This document shows, in pieces, positions 26,851 to 36,470 of a DNA stretch of 60,505 nucleotides. Every line of letters begins with the position of its first letter. Positions within the stretch are counted from its first letter, which is position 1. The stretch covers positions 1 to 60,505 of the forward strand of contig NZ_JSBN01000017.1 of the NCBI RefSeq assembly GCF_000797515.1, in the 5' to 3' direction. Under the pieces are notes generated by a model, which had not been told where the DNA came from, made no database searches, and was given only the letters and a program-made list of their open reading frames with translations. This stretch comes from Sphingomonas sp. Ant H11 (GTDB lineage: Bacteria > Pseudomonadota > Alphaproteobacteria > Sphingomonadales > Sphingomonadaceae). The position numbers were made by a program, and so were the translations under genes.

Positions 26851-28038
26851 TCATGCGGGGATAGTCGCTTCAAACTCGGTCTTGCCGACGCGAGACGAGG
26901 CCAGGGCAAGGTCGCCTCCGTGGCCGCGCAGGATCTGGCGCGCAAGCGACAGGCCGATTCCGCTGCCCTCTGCCTTGGTAGTGAAGAACGGCCGAAAAAT
27001 GTCGCTCTCGTCACGCGCAGATATCCCCGGTCCGTTGTCGACGATGCCGATCAGCGTCCGACCGACACGCGCCTTGAATATCAGGTGGATTTTGGCGTCG
27101 GGCGCATTGTCCAGCGCCTCGGCGGCGTTCTGCAGAACCGCCCAGAGCGCGGCGGTGAGCTGGTCCGGGTCGATCAGCAGATGCGCGGGGGCCTCGTGCT
27201 TTTCCACCGCCAGTTCGATCGCGGGCCAGCGCGACGTGAAGAGCATGGCGAGATCATTTGCAAAACCGGCAAGCGCGGTGCGCCGCAGGGCGGGGGTGGG
27301 CAGGCGTGCCAGCGCGCGGTAACTCTCCCCGAAGCGATGCAGGCTCGCCGCTCGCCGTGCGACCGTTTCGATCGCCTCGCGCAACTCGGGCAGCGGTGGC
27401 ACGGGATCATCGAGCATCGCCACCGCCGTCGCGGCGAGCGACGCGATCGGAGTTAGCGCGTTGACGATCTCGTGGCTCAGCACTTGGACGAGCTCGCGCA
27501 AAGCGGCCGCCTCCGCCGCCTTCAACTCGGTATCGATGTCGATCAGCGCGCCGATTCGCAGCATTCGGCCTGACAGCGCCAGGTCCCCCGTGGTGAGCGC
27601 GAAGCTCCTGATCTCCCCGGCGTCGTCCAGGTCGATCTTGGCGGTTCGGCCGGGTCGGGTGTCCGACAGCATCCCCAGGAGAGCGGGTGGAGGTTCGGCT
27701 ACCAGGTCGTTCGTTCCCAGCAAGCGCCGCGCCGCGCGGTTCACCGCGCGAAGGCGGTCACCATCTAGCGAGACCAAGGGGGCCGGCGAGAGGTCCAGAT
27801 AGGCGGTGAGGCGCTGGAGTGCTTCAGGGTCGGACTTTACTGGCAACGGAGCCGGTGGTGCGAGGGCGGGCGAGGGCGCGCCCTGCTCAACCGCATTGCG
27901 CACCGCGGTCCAGGCTGCGACCACAATCGCGAGCAGCGCGGTCGCGTACAGGCCGTGGGTGGCTGCCAGTGCGATGATCCCACCCGCCAGCGCGAGGACC
28001 AGCGCTCGGATCGTGCGACGGATGCCGTCAGAGGCCAT
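26851..28038 (-). CDS. Sensor histidine kinase, NtrY-like
   Basis: The 395-residue protein has two N-terminal hydrophobic segments (about residues 10-45), a PAS-like region (YLDLSPAPLVSLDGDRLRAVNRAARRLLG), a HisKA helix with phospho-acceptor His in QVLSHEIVNALTPI, and an HATPase domain with NAAEALDNAPD (N box), GIVDNGPGIS (G1) and FTTKAEGSGIGLSLARQ (G2). The ATG at 28038 overlaps the response-regulator stop, so both are co-expressed. The system faces a MacAB-like export operon across a short divergent region, which is its probable target. Confidence 0.9.
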   Translation of the reverse strand: MASDGIRRTIRALVLALAGGIIALAATHGLYATALLAIVVAAWTAVRNAVEQGAPSPALAPPAPLPVKSDPEALQRLTAYLDLSPAPLVSLDGDRLRAVNRAARRLLGTNDLVAEPPPALLGMLSDTRPGRTAKIDLDDAGEIRSFALTTGDLALSGRMLRIGALIDIDTELKAAEAAALRELVQVLSHEIVNALTPIASLAATAVAMLDDPVPPLPELREAIETVARRAASLHRFGESYRALARLPTPALRRTALAGFANDLAMLFTSRWPAIELAVEKHEAPAHLLIDPDQLTAALWAVLQNAAEALDNAPDAKIHLIFKARVGRTLIGIVDNGPGISARDESDIFRPFFTTKAEGSGIGLSLARQILRGHGGDLALASSRVGKTEFEATIPA

Positions 28039-29263
28039 AGCGCGCCATCCGCCGATATAAGGCCGCGCGGGTCAGTCCGAGTTCCTCTGCGGCACGGCTC
28101 ACGTTGAACGCGTAGCGTTTGAGCGCTGCATCGATCATCGCCCGCTCGCTCTGCGCGAGCGATCGTCCCGGCTGTAGCGGCCGTTCGGCGTCGTGCGCAG
28201 GCGGCCGCGCGATATCGTCCAGTCCAAGCGCGTCGTCCGTGCCGAGCAGCACTGCGCGTTCCATCAGAAGGCGCAGCTCGCGCACATTGTCGGGCCAGGC
28301 AGATTGCGCGATCGCTTTCGCGGCAGCGTCAGCAATCGGTCCGCCAAGCTTGCCATGCCGATGTTGGAACAGGGAACGAAAATGCTGCGCCAGCAGCAGC
28401 GCGTCGCCGCCGCGCTCGGCTAGCGGTGGCACGCGGATTTCGATCGTATTGACGCGGTACAACAGGTCTTCGCCGACAGCCGCGCGCAGTTCCGCGCGAT
28501 CCAGTCGGGTCGTCGCGATGACACGCGCACCGTCGACCTGTTGGGCAAGGTCGCTTTGCAACCTGCGCGGCAAGCGATCGATATGGTCGATCACCAGCGT
28601 ACCGGCGAGAGCGGCGGCGAGCCGTTCCGCGATCGTCGCGCTGTCGGCGGTCTCCGCGTGGAGCGTAACCAGCGGCCCGTCAGCGCGTCCCGATCCTCGA
28701 TGGATCAGCCGCGCGATCACGGTCTTGCCGGTGCCGGAGGCCCCGCTGACCAGGACCGGAGCTTCGGTCGGCGCGACACGGGCGATCAGATCGCGCACGC
28801 CCGCGATCGCGGCACTTTCGCCGAGCAACAGGCCGTCGTCGATCGGTGGCGCTGTTGCGGCATCCAGCTTCGCACGGCGCAGCGCGACGCCGCGCTGGAC
28901 CGTCGCAAGCAGACGTTCGTTGTTCCACGGCTTGATGACAAAGTCGGTCGCCCCCTGGCGCATCGCCTGTACCGCGACGGCAATGCCACTGTGACCGGTG
29001 ACGACGATCACCACGGCGTGGCGGTCGGCCGCAATTAGGCGGTCGAGCATCGCAAAACCCTCTTCGCCGCTGGTGCGCCCGCGCGCGAAGTTGAGGTCGA
29101 GCAGAAGGACGTCGGCAGGCCGCTCGGCGAGATACACCCAGGCAGCCGCAGGATCGGCGGCGATCGATACGGTCATTCCCTGGCGTTCAAGCAACAACCG
29201 CGCGGCCTTCGCGACGTCGGCATCGTCTTCGACGATCAGGATGGCGGGCGATTCGCTTGACAT
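28028..29263 (-). CDS. NtrC-like response regulator lacking the GAFTGA loop
   Basis: The 411-residue protein has a receiver domain (AILIVEDDADVAKAARLLL, phospho-Asp in VLLLDLNFARG, VIVVTGHSGI, FVIKPWN). A shortened AAA+ domain follows, with Walker A GASGTGKT, Walker B-like LVIDHIDRLP and NVRELRLLMERAVLLG, and then a Fis-type helix-turn-helix (YAFNVSRAAEELGLTRAALYRRM). The GAFTGA loop that contacts sigma-54 in true NtrC proteins is missing: after HRGSGRADGPLVTLHAE the sequence goes straight to the Walker B region. So it may regulate sigma-70-type promoters. A perfect palindrome lies 12 bp upstream. Confidence 0.88.
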   Translation of the reverse strand: MSSESPAILIVEDDADVAKAARLLLERQGMTVSIAADPAAAWVYLAERPADVLLLDLNFARGRTSGEEGFAMLDRLIAADRHAVVIVVTGHSGIAVAVQAMRQGATDFVIKPWNNERLLATVQRGVALRRAKLDAATAPPIDDGLLLGESAAIAGVRDLIARVAPTEAPVLVSGASGTGKTVIARLIHRGSGRADGPLVTLHAETADSATIAERLAAALAGTLVIDHIDRLPRRLQSDLAQQVDGARVIATTRLDRAELRAAVGEDLLYRVNTIEIRVPPLAERGGDALLLAQHFRSLFQHRHGKLGGPIADAAAKAIAQSAWPDNVRELRLLMERAVLLGTDDALGLDDIARPPAHDAERPLQPGRSLAQSERAMIDAALKRYAFNVSRAAEELGLTRAALYRRMARYGL

Positions 29264-29275
29264 GGTGTTGCATAG

Positions 29276-29291
29276 TGTCCGGAAACGGACA
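29276..29291. promoter_or_regulatory. Palindrome TGTCCG-GAAA-CGGACA, candidate response-regulator site
   Basis: A perfect 6-bp inverted repeat with a 4-bp spacer lies between the response-regulator gene (start 29263, minus strand) and the adaptor gene (29390, plus strand). A Fis-type regulator binding a dyad here could control both divergent units. The link is inferred. Confidence 0.55.
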
Positions 29292-29389
29292 GTCCGTACA
29301 GATATGGGAAACGCACGGCGCGATTGCTGCCAGAAACGCCGGATTTCCGCGCTTTAGGCCCGTCGCGATGCATCCGTTATGGTGTCGGC

Positions 29390-30667
29390 ATGACGCAGAT
29401 GACCCAATCTGGCGCAGCGATGGACCGTCGCATCGAGCGCCCCCACGCCAAACGTTGGCGAGTGATTGTGCGGAGTGCGATTGGCGTGGTGGTGGTGATC
29501 GCGGCCTTGGTGTTGTGGCTGCTGATGCCCGGCTCCAATACGTTGAGCGTCGATAGCGCAGCGATCCGCACCGGAGCGGTAACGCGCGCGCCGTTTCGCG
29601 ATTTCGTGCCGTTACGCGCCGAAGTCGCGCCGCTGCGGACGGTGTTCGTCACCGCCATCTCGGGCGGGCAGGTCGCGGAACTGGCGGCCGCCGACGGCGC
29701 GATGGTGGCCGCGGGCACCCCGCTCGCGCGCTTGTCCAATCCTTCGCTCGCGCTCGACGTCGCCAGCCGCTCGGCCGAAATCATCGGTCAGCTGAGTGCG
29801 ATAAATGGCCAGCGACTGACGGTACAGAACACGCGGCAGGACGGCGCGCGCGACCTGGCAGATGCGCGCAACGCGCTGTCCAAGGCGCAGACCCTGCTCG
29901 CGCAGAGACAGGTGCTGTTCGACAAGGGCATCATCGCCCGCGCCGCGATCGACCCCGTGCGCGAGGATGTCGCCTATCAACAGGCACGCGTCGCCACGCT
30001 CCAGCGCGGCACGAGCGAGGCGGCGGTCACGCTCGCCGCCCAATCCTCGGGCATCGCTGCGACCTCCCAGCAGTTGCGCGAGAGCCTGGCGATGGTACGC
30101 GCGAGCCTGTCGGCACTGGTATTACGCGCGCCGGTCGGCGGGCGGCTTACTGCGTTCACGCTGCAGCCGGGACAGATGCTCAAGAGCGGCGATCCCGTTG
30201 GACAGATCGATTCAGAAGGCCAGTGGAAGCTGATCGCCGACGTCGATCAATTCTATCTGGGGCGCGTCCACACCGGCCTTGGTGCGGTCGCGGACCTCGA
30301 CGGTCGAAGCTATCCGATGACCCTGTTAAAGGTGCTGCCCCAGGTGACGGCAGGGCGTTTCCGCGTTGAACTCGCGTTCAGGACGAGCCCGCCGGTCGCG
30401 CTTAACCGCGGGCAGACGCTCGACGTTCGGCTCATCCTCGGCGCGGACCGGCCCGCCATCGTCGCGCCTTCGGGGGGCTGGCTCGATGCCGGCGGGACCA
30501 TGGCTTTCGTGCTCGACGGCGATTCGAAAGCGGTACGGCGCGCGATCGTTACCGGGCGGCGCAACCCCGATCAGGTCGAGGTCATTTCTGGCCTCGCACC
30601 AGGCGACCGCATCGTGACCACCGCACTGACCTCCTACGCACCCTTCCAGACCCTTCTTCTCAAATAG
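29390..30667 (+). CDS. HlyD/MacA-like membrane-fusion (periplasmic adaptor) protein
   Basis: The ATG at 29390 gives a 425-residue protein; an ATG at 29420 is an alternative. A hydrophobic anchor at about residues 25-45 (VVVIAALVLWLLMPG) is followed by a barrel-sandwich hybrid segment split by a coiled-coil. The coiled-coil is rich in Ala/Gln (residues about 130-235: LTVQNTRQDGARDLADARNAL...). The C-terminal region contains VVRLT-like beta domains. Such adaptors link an inner-membrane ABC permease to the outer membrane. It precedes an ATPase and an FtsX-type permease, so it forms a MacAB-like export set controlled by the divergent two-component system. Confidence 0.85.
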   Translation: MTQMTQSGAAMDRRIERPHAKRWRVIVRSAIGVVVVIAALVLWLLMPGSNTLSVDSAAIRTGAVTRAPFRDFVPLRAEVAPLRTVFVTAISGGQVAELAAADGAMVAAGTPLARLSNPSLALDVASRSAEIIGQLSAINGQRLTVQNTRQDGARDLADARNALSKAQTLLAQRQVLFDKGIIARAAIDPVREDVAYQQARVATLQRGTSEAAVTLAAQSSGIAATSQQLRESLAMVRASLSALVLRAPVGGRLTAFTLQPGQMLKSGDPVGQIDSEGQWKLIADVDQFYLGRVHTGLGAVADLDGRSYPMTLLKVLPQVTAGRFRVELAFRTSPPVALNRGQTLDVRLILGADRPAIVAPSGGWLDAGGTMAFVLDGDSKAVRRAIVTGRRNPDQVEVISGLAPGDRIVTTALTSYAPFQTLLLK

Positions 30668-30676
30668 GATTTGCCC

Positions 30677-31358
30677 ATGATCCAGCTCCAGGACGTCAGC
30701 CGTACCTATGCCTCGGACGAGATCGAGACGACCGCGCTTGGCGGGATCGAACTGGCCGTCGAGGCCGGCGAGTTCGTCGCGATCATGGGGCCATCGGGCT
30801 GCGGAAAATCGACCTTGCTCAACATTATCGGCACGATCGATCGCCCGAGCGGCGGTCGCTATCTGTTCGAGGGTACCGACATCGCCCGCGCACCGGAGAG
30901 CGCGCTTGCAAAACTGCGGCGGGATCGCCTCGGCTTCGTGTTCCAGAGCTTCAACCTGATCGACGAATTGACGATCGCCGAGAACGTCGCCCTGGGGCTC
31001 GCCTATCGCGCAATGCCGACGGGCGAGAAAAAAGGACCGCGTCGCTGCGGCGATGGATCGTGTCGGCGTCGCGCATCGCCAGCGGCACCACCCGCATCAA
31101 CTCTCCGGCGGACAGCAGCAGCGCGCCGCGATCGCCCGCGCCATTGTCGGCGAGCCGCGGCTGATCCTCGCGGACGAGCCGACCGGCAATCTCGACACCG
31201 AGAATGGCGCGCAGGTGATGGACATTCTCGGTCAGCTCAACGCAGACGGATCGACGATCGTGATGGTCACCCATTCCCCCGCGCACGCCGATATCGCCAA
31301 GCGAACGGTACACATGCTCGACGGTCGCATCCTGTCCTCCGCGCGTCGGGCAGCGTAA
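30677..31358 (+). CDS. ABC transporter ATP-binding protein (MacB/LolD-like), frameshifted
   Basis: The ATG at 30677 is preceded by TAGGA. The first part shows Walker A ([15 protein letters not shown]), the [16 protein letters not shown]-loop region and ends in a frame break at a run of six A (31028-31033, GAGAAAAAAGGACC). The adjacent frame continues with [17 protein letters not shown] (signature), [16 protein letters not shown] (Walker B) and [15 protein letters not shown] (H-loop) to 31358. Removing one A restores a single protein of about 226 residues, the normal size of LolD/MacB-type ATPases. It energises the adjacent permease. The homopolymer location suggests a sequencing error. Confidence 0.9.
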
Positions 31359-31359
31359 G

Positions 31360-33768
31360 ATGCTGGTCTCGCTCTATCGCTCGCTCGCCCACCACCGGTT
31401 GTTCGCGGCGCTCAACATTGGCGGACTGGCCCTCGGTATCGCGACCTTCCTGGTCCTTTACCTGTTCGTGCAGTTCGAAAGCGGTTTTGACCGCGTCTTG
31501 CCCGAGCAGGACAGACTGTGGGTAATGGAAGAGCGCTATGTCATGCCGGGATATCCGCCTGACCCCAATCCCAACACGATGGGCAGCGAACTCGTTCAGT
31601 TACGCGCCGACTATCCGCAACTGGTCGGCACCCGCTTCATGCCGACTGCAGCGACGGTCCGACAGGGCGCGCAAGCGACGTCGGAGGAGCTTGGCGCGGT
31701 CGATCCGAATTTCTTTGATCTGATGCAATTTCCGGCAATCGAGGGCGATCCGGCCCGCACCCTTGCCGACCCCAACGGCTTGGTGATCACGCAGCGTGCC
31801 GCCCGGAAATATTTCGGTAGCCAGCCGGCGATCGGCCAGACGCTGCAGCTCGCGATCAATGGTGCGGTCTATCCCTATCGGGTCGGCGCGGTGCTGCGCG
31901 ACATGCCCGACAATGTGACCTTCAAGGACGAGATGTTCGCGCAACTGGTGCGCGCCCGCTTCGGCAACGAATGGTGGGAGCATTGGGGCAGCTCGTCATT
32001 GACCACGCTCCTGCGCTTTCCCGATACGGCCAGCGCGCGCGCCTTCGAGGCGCAATTGCCCACCTTCCTTGATCGGCATGCTTATGTCGGCGACAACATC
32101 AAGAAGGGCGAGTATTTTCAGTCGCTGCGCCCGCTGACGGCGATGCACCTCTACAGCCCCGGCGATCGCGCGATCGTGACGACGCTGGGCGTGGTCGGCT
32201 TGTTGACGCTGGTCATCGCGATCGTGAACTACGTCAATTTGGCGACTGCCCGTGCCGGCCTCCGGGCGCGCGAGGTGGCGATCCGCAAGGTGGTTGGCGG
32301 CACGCGGCGCGCGCTGATCGGTCAGTTCCTGTTCGAGGCGCTTGCTACCGTCGCGGTGGCGGCGTTGATCGGCTTTGCGCTGGCCGAGATCGCGCTGCCA
32401 TTCGTCAATACGCTCGGGGGCACCCAACTCGCGCTCCATTATTTCGGGCGCGACGGGATCGTACTTCCCATGATCGCGCTGGTCCTGGTGATCGCGCTGG
32501 TGGCCGGTCTGTACCCCGCCTTCGTCCTGTCGGGTTTCCGTCCCGCTGCGGTGCTGGCCTCGACGCGCGCACCGGGCGGTGGCCGCGCCGGAGCACGGTT
32601 GCGTGGCGCGCTGGTCATCGTCCAGTTCGCCATCGCCATCGCCTTTGCGATCGCAACCGGGACGATGCTGGCGCAGACCGCGCACATCCGCGACGCCGAC
32701 CTCGGCTTCCATCGGGAAGGGCTGTTGCTCATTCGCTCGTTCAACAATAGCGGGCTCGATGCGGCGCAGCGCGGGGACATCTTACGCAGCGCGGCAGCGG
32801 TTCCGGGCGTGACGGGCGTAACGGTGGGCAACAATGCGCCGGGGGATCAGGATACGACCAATTTCTCGGGCTACAGTCGGCCAGGTGCGCCCGACCGGAA
32901 GATATCGGTGATGGATGTCGGGACGGGGCGCGACTATTTCGCGGTCTACGGTGCCCGGCGCATTGCCGGGCGCCTGTTCGACGCGGCGCATGCCGACGAT
33001 CGCGCTCTTCTTTCCCCGGCGGAGCGCAAGAAAATCGGCCCCAACCTGGTGATCAACCGCAAGGCGGTGACGGCGCTCGGCTTTTCGTCGCCGACGGCGG
33101 CGGTGGGGCAAACGATCAGCGATGGCGATCGATGGTCGACGATCATCGGCGTGGTCGACAATGTCCGCTTCCGCAGTCCGCGTGACCCGGTCGACCCGGT
33201 CGCTTATTATTACGACACTGTCGGGGTCATCTCGCCGATCGCAGCGGTGCGGTATAGCGGAGATCCAAAAGCGATGACGGCGGCACTCGAGACGGCGTGG
33301 AAGCGCGTCGCGCCCGGGGTTCCGTTCCGCGCCCGCTCGGTCGAGGACAACCTGTTCGCGCGCTACTACAAGGCCGATGCGCAGCGCTCGCGGTTGTTTA
33401 CAATCGGCGCGGTGCTTGCGATCCTGATCGGGTGCATCGGCCTTTACGGGCTGGCCGCCTTCGATACCGCGCGCCGCGTCAAGGAGATCGGCATCCGCAA
33501 GACGCTCGGCGCGTCGACCGCGGAAGTGCTGCGTTTGCTGATCGTTCAGTTCATGCGGCCGGTGCTGCTGGCGAATCTTGTGGCCTGGCCGCTGGCCTTT
33601 GTCGCCATGCAGCGCTGGCTCGGCGGGTTTGACGACCGGATTGCGCTGTCGCCGCTGTTCTTCGTTGGCGCGACGCTGATCGCGGTGTTGATCGCGGCCG
33701 CGACCGTGTTTGGCCAAGCATGGCGCGTCGCGCGCGCGGAGCCGGCCCGCGCATTGCGCCACGAATAA
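31360..33768 (+). CDS. FtsX/MacB-type ABC transporter permease
   Basis: The 802-residue protein starts 1 bp after the ATPase stop. It contains a MacB-type periplasmic core domain near the N-terminus and two FtsX modules. The first shows an N-terminal helix (ALNIGGLALGIATFLVLYLFV) and three helices at about residues 280-400 with AREVAIRKVVGGTRRALIGQF. The second repeats the pattern near the C-terminus with VKEIGIRKTLGASTAEVLRLL. Duplicated FtsX modules of about 800 residues characterise permeases that export peptides, lipids or antimicrobial agents together with a MacA-like adaptor. The substrate is unknown. Confidence 0.9.
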   Translation: MLVSLYRSLAHHRLFAALNIGGLALGIATFLVLYLFVQFESGFDRVLPEQDRLWVMEERYVMPGYPPDPNPNTMGSELVQLRADYPQLVGTRFMPTAATVRQGAQATSEELGAVDPNFFDLMQFPAIEGDPARTLADPNGLVITQRAARKYFGSQPAIGQTLQLAINGAVYPYRVGAVLRDMPDNVTFKDEMFAQLVRARFGNEWWEHWGSSSLTTLLRFPDTASARAFEAQLPTFLDRHAYVGDNIKKGEYFQSLRPLTAMHLYSPGDRAIVTTLGVVGLLTLVIAIVNYVNLATARAGLRAREVAIRKVVGGTRRALIGQFLFEALATVAVAALIGFALAEIALPFVNTLGGTQLALHYFGRDGIVLPMIALVLVIALVAGLYPAFVLSGFRPAAVLASTRAPGGGRAGARLRGALVIVQFAIAIAFAIATGTMLAQTAHIRDADLGFHREGLLLIRSFNNSGLDAAQRGDILRSAAAVPGVTGVTVGNNAPGDQDTTNFSGYSRPGAPDRKISVMDVGTGRDYFAVYGARRIAGRLFDAAHADDRALLSPAERKKIGPNLVINRKAVTALGFSSPTAAVGQTISDGDRWSTIIGVVDNVRFRSPRDPVDPVAYYYDTVGVISPIAAVRYSGDPKAMTAALETAWKRVAPGVPFRARSVEDNLFARYYKADAQRSRLFTIGAVLAILIGCIGLYGLAAFDTARRVKEIGIRKTLGASTAEVLRLLIVQFMRPVLLANLVAWPLAFVAMQRWLGGFDDRIALSPLFFVGATLIAVLIAAATVFGQAWRVARAEPARALRHE

Positions 33769-34004
33769 GGTGCCCGGGCAAAGCAGGGGAACTGCCCGGC
33801 GGGGTGCGGCTTGGTCAAGCTGCACCCTCGCGCATCCGAGCCCTCAAAATCCTCCGAATGATCGATACGCGCTCGAACCGCCTTCCGATGCGTTCGGGTC
33901 GTCGGGAACGATCGCAATCGATGTTTGACTGATGCGTCAACCGATGCAGTTTCAGCGTCCATGAGAACCCGTTTCGCGATTACGACCAATGGAGCATTCT
34001 ATTG

Positions 34005-35147
34005 ATGCTGAAGCGTAATTGGACGTGCTCTGCCGACGATGGGTTTTTGCGAACGCGGAATGCGGCTGCCAGCGGTTCGAGGCGAGCTTTTCTTGCCGGG
34101 CTCACCGCGACACCGTTTCTGATGCCGCATCCGGCTTTGGCCGTGCGTCGAGCCGAGACAATTCTTTCGCAGATCCCGCTCGACGCTGCGCCCGGGATCG
34201 CGGCCGGAGCGGTTCGAAAGGGCCGAATTGTGGCTGCTGGAGGCGCGGGCACCAAGGGCAATGCAGCGTCCGTTCCCGATGCGCAGACGATCTTTGAGAT
34301 CGGTTCGTTGACGAAGACCTTCACAGCGTCGCTGATCTTTCAACTTCAAGAGGAAGGTCTGCTGCGTATCGACGCGCCAATCGAGACCTATGTGTCGGAT
34401 ATCCCCGCGACCTGGCGGAATATTCGGCTTTCGCAGCTTCTCAGCCACACGTCCGGGTTGCCCGAATATCTCAATGGAGACAATTTCCGCCTGCTTATGC
34501 CGCAGGAGCTCAAGCCGAGGCAAATCCTCGCGCTGGTGGCGGACCGGCCCAACAGCTTCGCGCCCGGCGAGCGGCACGAATACAACAATACCGGCTTCAT
34601 TCTTCTCGGGATGGCGGCCGAAGCGGTCACCAGGGAAAACTATTGGAACCTGCTTCGGCAGCGCTTTTTCGGGCCAGCCGGCATGTCGTCGACGGGCCCT
34701 CGCGATCGGATCCCATGCAGGAACCGTTGTGCTTCAGGGCATTTCTGGAGCGAAGGGCGTTACGACGACGATCCTCCGCGCAGCGCGGCCGGATCGACTT
34801 GGGCAGCCGGCGGCCTCCTGTCGACCGTAGCCGATATCAATCGCTGGTCCGTTGCCCTGGATCAGGGGCGAATCTTGAGCTCGGGCGTTCGGCGGAAGAT
34901 GTGGCGTAGCGCCAGCCTGTCGAACGGTCAGCCCGCCGGTTGGGGCTTTGGGTGGGAAGTCGACGAGGTGGATGGAAGGACCATCGTCTCGCACGGCGGG
35001 GGAACCGCCGGTTTCTCTTGCTGGTACCGCCGCGACCTTGACGAACCCCTCTCGACAATCGTTCTCACCAATCAAAATGGTAGAGCAGATCCAAAGGTGA
35101 TGACCGACGCGCTGCTCAAAGCGATCAAGCTCGGCGACCGCTCGTGA
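34005..35147 (+). CDS. Serine hydrolase of the beta-lactamase/penicillin-binding protein family, Tat-exported
   Basis: The ATG at 34005 gives a 380-residue protein; the preceding TTG is an alternative. The N-terminus has a twin-arginine-like signal (GSRRAFLAGLTATPFLMPHPALA). The catalytic SxxK is in EIGSLTKTFTASLIF, the second motif YxN is at HEYNNTGFILLG, and HGGGTAGF near residue 330 corresponds to the KTG-like third motif. These make it a class C-like serine hydrolase or D-aminopeptidase/esterase of the periplasm. It is not close enough to a true beta-lactamase to claim resistance. It converges on the FecR gene region. Confidence 0.88.
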   Translation: MLKRNWTCSADDGFLRTRNAAASGSRRAFLAGLTATPFLMPHPALAVRRAETILSQIPLDAAPGIAAGAVRKGRIVAAGGAGTKGNAASVPDAQTIFEIGSLTKTFTASLIFQLQEEGLLRIDAPIETYVSDIPATWRNIRLSQLLSHTSGLPEYLNGDNFRLLMPQELKPRQILALVADRPNSFAPGERHEYNNTGFILLGMAAEAVTRENYWNLLRQRFFGPAGMSSTGPRDRIPCRNRCASGHFWSEGRYDDDPPRSAAGSTWAAGGLLSTVADINRWSVALDQGRILSSGVRRKMWRSASLSNGQPAGWGFGWEVDEVDGRTIVSHGGGTAGFSCWYRRDLDEPLSTIVLTNQNGRADPKVMTDALLKAIKLGDRS

Positions 35148-35442
35148 GGAGCGCCCCGAAACCGATCAGCGCTTCGTGCTAAAAAAGGTGCATCCACAGG
35201 ATATCGGCTGGTTGTGTGGTGCCCGGCATCGAGACCCGGTCCGCTGAGACGGCTTCGGCATTCTCGCGCCCCGGTTCCTTCGCCAGCGTTGGCATGCGGG
35301 GGACCTGATCGGGCATGACGAAACGGTCCCGGATCACGCCGTTTCGCGCGAATGTCGGCAGATACTCGATGGCCAACCGGTCGGGGTTTGTCCGGCAGGG
35401 GCAGCGACCGTACCTTTTCTGCACCAGCCGCCGTCGGATGGC
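35148..35442. other. Non-coding or degenerate gap between serine hydrolase and fecR
   Basis: About 295 bp between two convergent genes carry only short open stretches with no recognisable domain. A possible 81-residue minus-strand reading at 35179-35424 has no ribosome-binding site and no family resemblance. I see no hairpin terminator or repeat in it. Confidence 0.4.
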
Positions 35443-36470
35443 TCAATCTCCCCTTCCATCTCGAGCGGAGCGGGTGACCATTATTTTCGTGTCGGTGCGA
35501 TCGGAGACCCGCGCGATTCCGTTCAACTCCAGCGCCGTAACGAAGCTGTCGACATCGCCGGCGGCAAACACCCCGACAATATTGGTCGCCGGTGCGGGCC
35601 CGTCCACAAAGACGATCTTGCGCGCGGAGTAACGGTTAACCTCGTTCAGCGCTTCCGCCAGCGGCTCGCGAATGAAGGTTAACGACCCGTCAGCCAGCTC
35701 GTCTCGCTCGCCGTATCGACGTGTGTCACGTTCCAGGCATGATCCGATTTCGCGATCAGGCGCGCACCCGCCACCATATTGACGCGCCGACCGGGCCGGA
35801 CCCATCCATTGGGCTGCTCGACGCGGACTTTGCCTTCGATCAGCGTCACGGTCAGTTTCGCTTGATCATCGAGCTGGACGTCGAATTCGGTTCCAACTGC
35901 ACGGATCGTCTTGCTGGCTGCTTCGACGAGAAAGGGGTGGACGCGGTCCTTGGCGACTTGAAAGAAGGCATGCCCCCGTATCAGTCGCAAGCGGCGACGG
36001 GCACCCATTTCGACCACACGCAGTTCGCTCTCCGCATCGAGCGTCACCACAGAGCCGTCCGTCAAGGTTGCGGTCGTGCGCTGCCCGGTGCCGGTGCGGA
36101 ACAACTCGCCCTCCGAACCGAACCAGGATCGCACTGGGTCGCCATATTGCAGAAACGTAACCGAGGAGGACACCAGCAGCAGCACCGCCGCGGCAAGCGC
36201 CAGCAACGCCTTGAAACGCGCCGGACGATTGTATGCGTGAACATCGTGCTCGCGTATTTCCAGGACTGCCGGGTCGTTGGCGATCGAATCCAGGGCGTCC
36301 CATTGCTGTTGCAGCCGCTCAAGCTGGGCGTGAGCACCCGGGTTGGAGCGGAGCCAATCCGCGAACGCTTCCCGTTCTTCCGCCGCCATGTCGCCGGAGC
36401 GCTGCGCGCTGAACCAACGCGTCGCCTCGGCACGCAAGCCATCTTCGAGACGTTTAGGCTCGATCGTCAC
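35443..36470 (-). CDS. fecR: FecR-like anti-sigma/surface-signalling protein, frameshifted
   Basis: The ATG at 36470 overlaps the sigma-factor stop (ATGA). The N-terminal part has the cytoplasmic FecR segment (ATRWFSAQRSGDMAAEEREAFADWL), one membrane helix at about residues 88-110 and the periplasmic FecR domain (VVTLDAESELRV, HAFFQVAKDRVHPFLVEA, VRAVGTEFDVQL-like). The frame stops after WLTGR. The adjacent frame continues with GSLTFIREPLAEALNEVNRYS and the STN-like FecR C-terminus to 35443, so one base is missing near 35692. FecR relays the signal from the STN domain of the receptor to the FecI sigma factor. Confidence 0.88.

Noticed and set aside
34005..35147. True beta-lactamase resistance gene
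   Set aside because: SxxK and YxN are present, but the overall pattern fits general serine hydrolases and no specific lactamase signature was seen.
35179..35424. Small minus-strand gene between serine hydrolase and fecR
   Set aside because: No ribosome-binding site, no family resemblance and poor coding character.
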